Assembly (NCBI GenBank): GCA_021788675.1
Contig: JAJYKI010000050.1
Coordinates: 1-5,561 of the forward strand
Reading direction: 5' to 3'
Source: a bacterium
GTDB taxonomy: Bacteria > Patescibacteriota > Saccharimonadia > Saccharimonadales > UBA4665
DNA: 5,561 nt
The notes beneath the pieces were generated by a model. It did no database searches and was not told the origin of the DNA. It saw nothing but the letters and a program-made list of their open reading frames with translations. The translations under genes and the position numbers were made by a program. Of this stretch, positions 1-5,303 are shown in pieces. The stretch's first letter is position 1. Each line of letters starts with the position of its first letter.

Positions 1-1076
1 GAGCGGTCGGGTTGGTATTTATGCATCAAATATCCGGATTGATTCATTGTATCCCTGGCGAATTCAAAGAAATTACGGGCTTCTTCATAGATACCAAGCC
101 GAATCAAAGGCCAAATACTAAAAGCACTGTCCCTCGGCCAGCAATAACAATAGTAGTCGCGGCCATAATTAAAAATTGAAGAATCGCCGCTGGCCAAAAC
201 CGATCCCCGGCTATCACAATGGGCTTTGATTATCAAAAGGCTCTTTAAGGCCGCTTTACGATAATCTTCCTCTAGCACCGCCAACTTATCTACGGCCGGT
301 TTTAGCCAAGCTTTCCAAAAATCTCTAGCTTTAATCAGCCGTTCACTAATATCGTACTTCTTAAGCTTCAGATGTATGTTTTGCGCATCAAACTGATTGT
401 CCGAAGCCACAATCCAATAATCGACTCCGTAACTTGAACCCCCAGGCAATTTGCGAGCAAAACGCAGTACGCTATCAACGCCTCCGTGCTCAACCGGATT
501 GTTAGACAGCTCACCATCTTCGGCATCAACGTAAGTTCCGTCTTTACCTTCGACTTCATAGGCACCGACGGCATATTGATCAAATTCTTCACCGTCTACG
601 AATTTACCAGCGATAAGTAGGGAACAGCGACCTTTGTAGTCCAATAGGTAATTTTCATCTGGAACGTACAGGGCAGTATCGGCCCGGCCGGCTCGGGATA
701 TCTGAAAAACCTGATGCATGAACAGCCTTATTTCACGTTCCTGATCTGACAAGTTATTTACTCTTATGCGCCTGATTAGCGCAGTGTAATCCGTATCAAC
801 AAAGTCCTCAAATGCCAAATGCACATTTAAACTGTCTGAATGCATGTTGATTTCGCTTATAAGTGCGTCGGTGTTGAAATCGACGCTAATCTTCCAGCTA
901 CCATCATCAACCCATGAAAATTTTCCGTCGACCCAAACTCCTATCTTATGCTGCAGGCTACGGGCATTGGTTAAATTATCCAGACCGACGTATGGATAGT
1001 AAAAATCGTGTACCAGACCGGATTCATCGAGTCCTACGAATAGCTGTCCATTACTGAGTACTACCGGTCTACCCAT
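1..1076 (-). CDS. GH15 glucoamylase-like glycoside hydrolase, N-terminal 358 residues (partial at left edge)
   Basis: The frame stays open from the ATG at 1076 to the window edge, giving 358 codons; the C-terminal part is missing. Residues 1-30 (start MGRPVVLSNGQLFVGLDESG, then HDFYYPYVG) match the usual start of bacterial and archaeal GH15 proteins. Residues 1-250 form the N-terminal beta-sandwich region. The (alpha/alpha)6 barrel begins near 265. The substrate-binding signature RDYYCYCWPRDSAF lies at 306-319, and the piece ends in GYLMHKYQPDR (348-358), another family hallmark. Both catalytic glutamates of GH15 lie further on, so activity cannot be judged here. The family releases glucose from non-reducing ends of alpha-glucans; some members are trehalases or glucodextranases. 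No signal peptide is visible, so it should be cytoplasmic. It is the third gene of the glucan operon, 28 nt after GH57, with a strong GGAGGG site supporting the start. Family assignment is firm; substrate is inferred. Confidence 0.92.
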   Translation of the reverse strand, partial: MGRPVVLSNGQLFVGLDESGLVHDFYYPYVGLDNLTNARSLQHKIGVWVDGKFSWVDDGSWKISVDFNTDALISEINMHSDSLNVHLAFEDFVDTDYTALIRRIRVNNLSDQEREIRLFMHQVFQISRAGRADTALYVPDENYLLDYKGRCSLLIAGKFVDGEEFDQYAVGAYEVEGKDGTYVDAEDGELSNNPVEHGGVDSVLRFARKLPGGSSYGVDYWIVASDNQFDAQNIHLKLKKYDISERLIKARDFWKAWLKPAVDKLAVLEEDYRKAALKSLLIIKAHCDSRGSVLASGDSSIFNYGRDYYCYCWPRDSAFSIWPLIRLGIYEEARNFFEFARDTMNQSGYLMHKYQPDR

Positions 1077-1081
1077 AAACG

Positions 1082-1087
1082 CCCTCC
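1082..1087 (-). promoter_or_regulatory. Shine-Dalgarno site of the GH15 gene
   Basis: The minus strand reads GGAGGG here, followed by CGTTT and then ATG, a 5-nt spacing. It fixes the GH15 start and shows that this organism uses Shine-Dalgarno initiation for genes inside an operon. Confidence 0.85.
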
Positions 1088-1104
1088 ACCCTTTCTATAC
1101 GTAA

Positions 1105-2310
1105 TTATAAATCAGCACCCTTACTTAAGAGTCGTGATTTTAAATCGTGGTATGCGTTAATGAAGTTAATGTAAGCGTCATACGGGGTCTCATAGGGACT
1201 GAAATAGGCATGGATATCGCCGTCGTTAAAATATTTTACGCACATATAGTAAAAATGATCCGAGGTCTGAAGTTTACGCCAATCTTCAATCAAATCCCAA
1301 TCGTTTGAATCCAAGATAAGTCTTTCCAGTCCATAAAGCGACTCAATCGACTGTTTTTGCATGCCGTTACCAAGCCAGGCGCTTAAATCCCGTTCCGTAT
1401 CCGCCCAAGTAACCGTGTTTGGACAGTCAAAAGTACCGACAGCTTCGATATTTTCAGCTGCCTCAGTGACAGTCTTAAAATCATGGCCTTCGGTTTTAAG
1501 CCATTCCTTCGGTAAATTATTTAAGAACTCCAATATTCCAGATTCTTCCCATTGGTGCTCGCCGAAAGTTTCATAATCCATGAATAGATCAAAGTTGGTC
1601 GCATCGCCGTCCTCGCTCAACCAATGTGAGAATTTATCAGCGGTTAGCGGCCACTCCGGCCAGTCATGATTACCAAACCTGAAGGCAATATCGTCGCTCA
1701 CGCGGTAGTTTTTTAGCAGTACTTTTATTGAGTTGGTATTAACCGGGTTATAGACATAGTTCGGACTACGCCACCCTAAAACCGGATCCCAACCTTCAGC
1801 CAGAATCACCTTATAACCGGCATCCTCGGCCCATTTGGCAACGTCATTATTATAGGCAAGCTCGGTATTGCGGAATGATTTCGGCTCATGGCCAAACAAA
1901 CGCTTAATGATATCGCGATGCATCTGGACCTGAGTCTCAAACTCGCTACGCGAATAAAAGAAGGCCAGGCTATGGTGGTAGGTTTCAGAAACTAGTTCGA
2001 CCCGTCCGGTAGCGACCAACTCCTGGAAGCTGGCCAGGACTTTAGGCGACCAGCTTTCCAGCTGTTCAAGGACAACTCCGGAAATGGACAAGCTTAATTT
2101 AAATTCCGGGTATTTTTTTAGTAACTTCAACAAGACCTTATTGGTTGGCAGGTAGCTTTTATGCGCCACTTTATTAAGGATTTCGACATTGTTTTCCCGT
2201 TCGCCCGGTCCAGCTGCGAAATAGTTGTGGTTCACTCCCGTATCAAATGCCGTGTAATGCCGAACGCGGTAGGGTTGATGGACGTGCAAATAAAGTACAA
2301 TCGATTTCAT
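1105..2310 (-). CDS. GH57 alpha-amylase-type glycoside hydrolase
   Basis: A complete 401-residue protein of glycoside hydrolase family 57, retaining enzymes that cleave or transfer alpha-1,4-glucans. All five conserved regions can be seen: HQPYR at 11-15; SGVVLEQLESW at 77-87; FRNTEL at 146-151 with E150 as the expected nucleophile; MDYETFGEHQ at 244-253 with D245 as the expected acid/base; and TWADTERDLSAWLGN at 301-315. SETYHHSLA (108-116) and SDDIAFRF (205-212) are also typical of the alpha-amylase-like subgroup. It is short for the family (many 4-alpha-glucanotransferases have about 650 residues), so it is little more than the catalytic barrel and helical bundle. No signal peptide or transmembrane segment is visible, which fits a cytoplasmic enzyme. 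Its ATG overlaps the stop of the upstream glycosyltransferase as ATGA, which suggests translational coupling, and a GAGGG site lies 7 nt upstream. Alpha-amylase is the best call; glucanotransferase or branching activity cannot be excluded. Confidence 0.93.
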   Translation of the reverse strand: MKSIVLYLHVHQPYRVRHYTAFDTGVNHNYFAAGPGERENNVEILNKVAHKSYLPTNKVLLKLLKKYPEFKLSLSISGVVLEQLESWSPKVLASFQELVATGRVELVSETYHHSLAFFYSRSEFETQVQMHRDIIKRLFGHEPKSFRNTELAYNNDVAKWAEDAGYKVILAEGWDPVLGWRSPNYVYNPVNTNSIKVLLKNYRVSDDIAFRFGNHDWPEWPLTADKFSHWLSEDGDATNFDLFMDYETFGEHQWEESGILEFLNNLPKEWLKTEGHDFKTVTEAAENIEAVGTFDCPNTVTWADTERDLSAWLGNGMQKQSIESLYGLERLILDSNDWDLIEDWRKLQTSDHFYYMCVKYFNDGDIHAYFSPYETPYDAYINFINAYHDLKSRLLSKGADL

Positions 2311-3512
2311 ACTGCAACCCTCGCGGCATGATGATGGTACAGATCTTTAATTTTACCGGCCGACATCTCCCAGCCGATTCCGCTCAGTTCGTCAGCCAAC
2401 TGCCATTTCAATTCGTTTTCCAACGCCGGCTCTATTAAAAAGCTGATCATTTTATTAGCCATTTCATTGATATCCCAGAAATCTACCTTTAAACAGCTTC
2501 TTAATACCTCGCTGATTCCGGTCTGCTTGGAGATAAGGCTGGGCACGCCATACATGCCGGCTTCCAAAGGTGACAGTCCGAACGGCTCGGATACTGAGGG
2601 CATCACGAACAAATCAGATATATCAAACGAATCACGCCATTCCTTGCCGCGCAAAAAGCCCGTGAACATGACATTGGCGCCAATTCCAAGCTCGGCCGAC
2701 AGCGAAACCAATTCGTTGTATTGCTCGCCGCTGCCAACTATCAAAAACATGGTCTTGGGTAATTTATCGACTACCTGGCGGGCAGCATACAGAAAGTTGA
2801 CCAAACCTTTTTGAACCGTCAAACGATTAATGCTGGAGACGATCTTCCATCCGTTGGTCTTTAGTTGTGCCAGATAGTGATAATCATTGTTACCATCCAA
2901 GGGAATAATCGCGTCCGGATCAATACTGTTATGTACCACCTCAATTTTATCCGCCGGTATATGATAGTCCCTGATGATGGCGTTTTTAGTGTGCTGACTG
3001 ACAGCAATGACAGTATCCGCCTGCATTAGAGACAACTCTTCAATCTCCCTAACCAGCGGATTGCCATAACGTCCGCCAGCCCGGTCCGACTCGACCGAAT
3101 GTACATGTAAAATAATCGGCACGTTCTGCTGTTGCTTAATCCTAAGGGCTGCCCGGAACGTCAGCCAGTCATGCGCGTGCACAATATCAAACTGCATCTT
3201 TTGAGCCATATTGGCTACAGCATGCTCATAGTACTTAACTTGAGAATAGAGGTCTTTCCATTCTTCGCGGCCGTCAAAATAAATATACTTATAGCTGTCA
3301 TATGCGATTCCGGATTGGATTATCTCCGTCACATCAACCGGCTGGGCGGCAATCACTTTCATGAATCCAATGTTATGTTCCGCCTTATAAGGCAGGATAA
3401 AATCAAGATCAATGTCTTTTTTGGCTAAAGCCCGGCACATCTGGTAGCAAGCGACTCCAAGACCTCCGCTGTTATGCGGCGGTAATTCCCAACCGAGCAT
3501 TAACACTTTCAT
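2307..3512 (-). CDS. Glycogen-synthase-like glycosyltransferase (GT-B fold, GT4/GT5 type)
   Basis: A complete 401-residue GT-B glycosyltransferase. The N-terminal Rossmann half carries GWELPPHNSGGLGVAC (7-22), the glycine-rich acceptor/donor loop of glycogen and starch synthase-like enzymes, then VHAHDWLTFRA (111-121) and LHVHSVESDRAGG (135-147). The C-terminal nucleotide-sugar half has INRLTVQKG (228-236, with R230 and K235), LIVGSG (257-262), FTGFLRG (283-289) and the EX7E motif EPFGLSPLE (E309 and E317), followed by GVPSLIS. It should move a sugar, probably glucose from a nucleotide donor, onto an alpha-glucan. It is shorter than classical GlgA (about 480 residues), and the KxGGL lysine of GlgA is replaced by asparagine (HNSGGL), so donor and product are uncertain. 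The neighbouring GH57 and GH15 genes support an alpha-glucan role. It is the first gene of the operon. No clear Shine-Dalgarno site precedes the ATG, only the purine run AGAAAGAA about 14 nt upstream. Confidence 0.88.
   Translation of the reverse strand: MKVLMLGWELPPHNSGGLGVACYQMCRALAKKDIDLDFILPYKAEHNIGFMKVIAAQPVDVTEIIQSGIAYDSYKYIYFDGREEWKDLYSQVKYYEHAVANMAQKMQFDIVHAHDWLTFRAALRIKQQQNVPIILHVHSVESDRAGGRYGNPLVREIEELSLMQADTVIAVSQHTKNAIIRDYHIPADKIEVVHNSIDPDAIIPLDGNNDYHYLAQLKTNGWKIVSSINRLTVQKGLVNFLYAARQVVDKLPKTMFLIVGSGEQYNELVSLSAELGIGANVMFTGFLRGKEWRDSFDISDLFVMPSVSEPFGLSPLEAGMYGVPSLISKQTGISEVLRSCLKVDFWDINEMANKMISFLIEPALENELKWQLADELSGIGWEMSAGKIKDLYHHHAARVAV
2318..2322 (-). promoter_or_regulatory. Shine-Dalgarno site of the GH57 gene
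   Basis: The minus strand reads GAGGG, 7 nt before the ATG at 2310. The site lies within the last codons of the glycosyltransferase gene, so re-initiation at the ATGA overlap is likely. Confidence 0.75.
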
Positions 3513-3553
3513 CTATATTGTTTTTATTCTTTCTAACTATTGATGTCGATACT

Positions 3554-3582
3554 ATTCTAGTCAAAAATAGCTTAAAGCACAA
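3554..3582 (-). promoter_or_regulatory. Probable sigma70-type promoter of the glucan operon
   Basis: On the minus strand, TTGTGC (3582-3577) and TAGAAT (3559-3554) are separated by exactly 17 nt. The -10 matches the consensus at 5 of 6 positions and the -35 at 3 of 6. Transcription would begin near 3547, giving a leader of about 35 nt before the ATG at 3512. It lies downstream of the tRNA terminator, as expected for a separate transcription unit. Predicted from sequence only. Confidence 0.55.
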
Positions 3583-3616
3583 CCTTTTTATTCCTTAAAA
3601 CGATTAGCCATCCCTT

Positions 3617-3661
3617 AAAAATAAAAAAACCGCCCCGAAGAGTAAGTTTACATCGAGTCGG
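3617..3661 (-). terminator. Probable rho-independent terminator after tRNA-Trp
   Basis: Past the tRNA 3' end, the minus strand has an imperfect GC-containing hairpin (3661-3630) followed by seven T, one A and five more T (3629-3617). The outer arms CCG (3661-3659) and CGG (3632-3630) can pair, followed by a mismatch and CTC with GGG. An alternative is a small hairpin, CTC-TTCG-GGG (3642-3633), with a stable UUCG loop. The stem is weak but the T tract is strong, and the position between tRNA-Trp and the glucan operon promoter fits. It works only in the minus direction. Confidence 0.55.
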
Positions 3662-3675
3662 ATGATTTAAATTTC

Positions 3676-3751
3676 TGGCAGGGGAGACAGGATTCGAACC
3701 TGCGACAACCGGTTTTGGAGACCGGGACTCTACCAGCTGAGCTACTCCCCT
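3676..3751 (-). tRNA. tRNA-Trp, anticodon CCA, with encoded 3' CCA
   Basis: The minus strand folds into a full cloverleaf of 76 nt including CCA. The acceptor stem AGGGGAG/CTCCCCT has 7 perfect pairs. The D arm is GCTC/GAGT around AGCTGGTA. The anticodon stem CCGGT/ACCGG holds the loop CTCCAAA, so the anticodon is CCA (3718-3716). The variable loop has 5 nt, and the T arm is GCAGG-TTCGAAT-CCTGT. The discriminator base is G (3679), usual for bacterial tRNA-Trp, followed by genomic CCA (3678-3676). The CCA anticodon reads only UGG, in agreement with TGA serving as a stop in this window. Confidence 0.97.
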
Positions 3752-3800
3752 AAAATCGTAGACTATTTTTTTGGCACCAGATAACTTGGAAAACGTTTTT

Positions 3801-3829
3801 ATTATATCTACCTTTTAAATACTACCCAA
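3801..3829 (-). promoter_or_regulatory. Promoter of tRNA-Trp
   Basis: On the minus strand, TTGGGT (3829-3824) and a perfect TATAAT (3806-3801) are separated by 17 nt. Transcription would begin near 3794, about 42 nt before the mature 5' end of the tRNA at 3751. It shares the 109-nt region 3752-3860 with the start of the divergent kinase gene. Confidence 0.65.
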
Positions 3830-3842
3830 ATCCAACAGATTA

Positions 3843-3851
3843 TGCTATACC
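3843..3851 (+). promoter_or_regulatory. Extended -10 promoter next to the kinase start
   Basis: TGCTATACC contains an extended -10 (TG, one base, then TATACC) and ends 9 nt before the ATG at 3861. No good -35 is visible 17 nt upstream. If this box is used, transcription would begin at or within a few bases of the start codon, giving a leaderless mRNA. That would fit the absence of a Shine-Dalgarno sequence. Confidence 0.4.
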
Positions 3852-3860
3852 TAATAAACA

Positions 3861-4526
3861 ATGAGTAAAGTTGTGCCAACCAAACCGCTACTTATTATGC
3901 TTTACGGATACCCCGGATCGGGCAAAAGTTACGTTGCTCGGCAATTATCCGACCATGTACAAGCAGCTCACGTTCAGGGTGATCGTATCCGGAGCGAACT
4001 TTTCGCCACTCCGAAGTACGATAAAGCCGAGAATAATGTCATCGCACAACTGATGGACTACATGACAGAAGAGTTTTTAAATGCTGGCATCAGCGTCATT
4101 TACGACACTAACTCTCTAAGATCGGCTCAACGGCATCAGATGCGTGAGATGGCGCGTAAGGCTCAAGCCATGCCGTTGGTAGTCTGGGTCCAAATCGACG
4201 TCGAATCAGCCTATCTACGCACACAGCAACGCGACAGACGTAAAACCGACGACAGGTACGCCGTAAACCTAGATCGCTCTCTTTTCGACAATATTGCTAG
4301 TCACATGCAAAATCCGTCCAATAGTGAAGACTATGTCGTTGTTAGCGGTAAGCACGTGTTTAATACCCAGCTCAGCGCCATAATGAAAAAATTGAACGAT
4401 ATGGGAGTCATCCGGATAGATGACACCAAATCCGGAGTTGCCAAACCGGAACTCATGAACCTGGTACCGAATCCCGCCGCCGGCAGAGTCGACATGAATC
4501 GCCGTCGCAATATCGTGATCAGATAG
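3861..4526 (+). CDS. P-loop ATP-binding kinase (AAA_33 / COG0645-like), substrate unknown
   Basis: A complete 221-residue protein with a P-loop kinase fold. A beta strand (PLLIMLYGY, 9-17) leads into Walker A GYPGSGKS at 16-23. GDRIRSELF (40-48) resembles the substrate-binding aspartate/arginine segment of the zeta-toxin, polynucleotide kinase and AAA_33 group. ISVIYDTN (77-84) gives a Walker B-like strand ending at D82. An arginine-rich lid follows at 120-132 (R120, R124, R126, R127, R132). Residues 180-221 are a less conserved extension ending in a basic tail (MNRRRNIVIR). The family phosphorylates small molecules, nucleic acid ends or other substrates, and nothing here decides which. The start is firm, because an in-frame TAA lies two codons upstream. 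There is no Shine-Dalgarno site. The gene is divergent from tRNA-Trp and ends 17 nt before the metallopeptidase gene. Confidence 0.85.
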   Translation: MSKVVPTKPLLIMLYGYPGSGKSYVARQLSDHVQAAHVQGDRIRSELFATPKYDKAENNVIAQLMDYMTEEFLNAGISVIYDTNSLRSAQRHQMREMARKAQAMPLVVWVQIDVESAYLRTQQRDRRKTDDRYAVNLDRSLFDNIASHMQNPSNSEDYVVVSGKHVFNTQLSAIMKKLNDMGVIRIDDTKSGVAKPELMNLVPNPAAGRVDMNRRRNIVIR

Positions 4527-4527
4527 C

Positions 4528-4533
4528 TATAAT
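4528..4533 (+). promoter_or_regulatory. -10 box (TATAAT) next to the metallopeptidase start
   Basis: A perfect TATAAT lies in the 17-nt gap between the kinase stop and the next ATG, ending 10 nt before that ATG. The hexamer 17 nt upstream, TCGCAA, matches the -35 consensus at only 3 of 6 positions. Use of this box would give a leaderless or almost leaderless transcript. Read-through from the kinase gene is also possible. Confidence 0.45.
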
Positions 4534-4543
4534 AAAATAATCT

Positions 4544-5251
4544 ATGGCCAGTAAAATATTCCAACTGCCTGACGTTGGTGTAGTCAAAATCGCTAAACGG
4601 AAATCCAGTCGTAACTTACGCCTAAGTATATCTCCGGCGGGAGAAGTCAAGGTTTCAATCCCGGCCTGGGCCCCGTATAGTGCCGGGGTCGACTTCGCCA
4701 AAACCAAAAAAGACTGGATTATAAAACAGCTACCGAAAAGCCAACTACTGATGCCCGATCAGATGATTGGCAAAGCTCATCGCCTAACCTTTATTCCCGT
4801 AAACGAAAATGGCCTGCCAATTAAAACTCTAATCAAAGACAACCAAATCAGAGTCTTTTATCCAAACGATCTGCATTATAGCCAAAAATCGGTACAAGCT
4901 TCGGCCAACGCCGCCGCCATCAGAGCCCTGCGTAAACAGGCTGAGAGCCTGCTTCCTAAACGGGTCGACCAGCTAGCGCAAACTCATGGCATGGAATATA
5001 ACGACGTAAAGATTAAACGGCTGACCAGAAGGTGGGGAAGTTGTGACCGCTCAAAACACATCGTCTTAAACCTGTTTTTGATACAACTGCCGTGGGAGCT
5101 TATAGATTACGTCATTCTGCACGAACTGGCTCATACCAAACACTTAAATCACGGTCCGGATTTCTGGTCGACGCTTGAAGGCCTTGAAGCCGATGCCTGC
5201 GGCCTAAGGCGTCAGATACGCAACTACCGGCCGGAAATCATCAGCCAATAA
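4544..5251 (+). CDS. YgjP-like (DUF45, SprT-related) zinc metallopeptidase
   Basis: A complete 235-residue protein of the YgjP/DUF45 family (PF01863 type). The N-terminal part is beta-rich: VVKIAKRKSSRNLRLSISPAGEVKVSIP (13-40, described in pieces: the basic patch KRKSSRN, then two strands). The middle carries the family hallmark RRWGSC (162-167). The active-site helix holds HELAH at 193-197 with E194 as the likely catalytic residue. LNHGPDFW at 201-208 supplies the probable third zinc ligand H203. All ligands are intact and the length is typical. There is no signal peptide or membrane segment, so it should act in the cytoplasm. Physiological substrates of this family are poorly known. The start is firm, because an in-frame TAA lies two codons upstream. 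There is no Shine-Dalgarno site; a TATAAT box lies just ahead. The kinase gene ends 17 nt upstream, and the two may be co-transcribed. Confidence 0.92.
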   Translation: MASKIFQLPDVGVVKIAKRKSSRNLRLSISPAGEVKVSIPAWAPYSAGVDFAKTKKDWIIKQLPKSQLLMPDQMIGKAHRLTFIPVNENGLPIKTLIKDNQIRVFYPNDLHYSQKSVQASANAAAIRALRKQAESLLPKRVDQLAQTHGMEYNDVKIKRLTRRWGSCDRSKHIVLNLFLIQLPWELIDYVILHELAHTKHLNHGPDFWSTLEGLEADACGLRRQIRNYRPEIISQ

Positions 5252-5284
5252 ACACCAGTTGCCATAAGCTAAGACCTCGGTTAC

Positions 5285-5292
5285 TATAGAAT
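5285..5292 (+). promoter_or_regulatory. -10-like element next to the PAS gene start
   Basis: TATAGAAT contains two overlapping -10 candidates, TATAGA and TAGAAT; the second ends 11 nt before the ATG at 5304. TTGCCA at 5259-5264 resembles a -35 but lies 20-22 nt away, which is too far for good spacing. This is the third gene in a row with such a box close to its ATG. Confidence 0.35.
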
Positions 5293-5303
5293 CAAAACCG
5301 CTA

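Noticed and set aside
368..592. Minus-strand ORF of 74 codons inside the GH15 gene in another frame
   Set aside because: The GH15 frame is continuous with conserved motifs through this stretch; the alternative product is not recognisable.
1361..1576. Plus-strand ORF of 71 codons opposite the GH57 gene
   Set aside because: It covers the reverse of conserved GH57 regions (including the D245 region) and is explained by codon bias of the real gene.
2467..2814. Plus-strand ORF of 115 codons opposite the glycosyltransferase gene
   Set aside because: It lies wholly antisense to a gene with clear family motifs; its product shows no recognisable motif and it has no ribosome site.
3132..3428. Plus-strand ORF of 98 codons opposite the N-terminal part of the glycosyltransferase
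   Set aside because: Antisense shadow of a conserved coding region, without motif or initiation signal.
3513..3675. Search for a riboswitch, small RNA or repeat in the spacer between the operon start and the tRNA
   Set aside because: Beyond the promoter and the tRNA terminator I see no conserved structure or repeat; the operon leader is only about 35 nt.
4331..4707. Two overlapping minus-strand ORFs opposite the kinase and metallopeptidase genes
   Set aside because: Both are antisense to well-supported genes and lack motifs or ribosome sites.
5252..5303. Possible terminator between the metallopeptidase and PAS genes
   Set aside because: The only inverted repeat has 5-nt arms and no T tract follows it.
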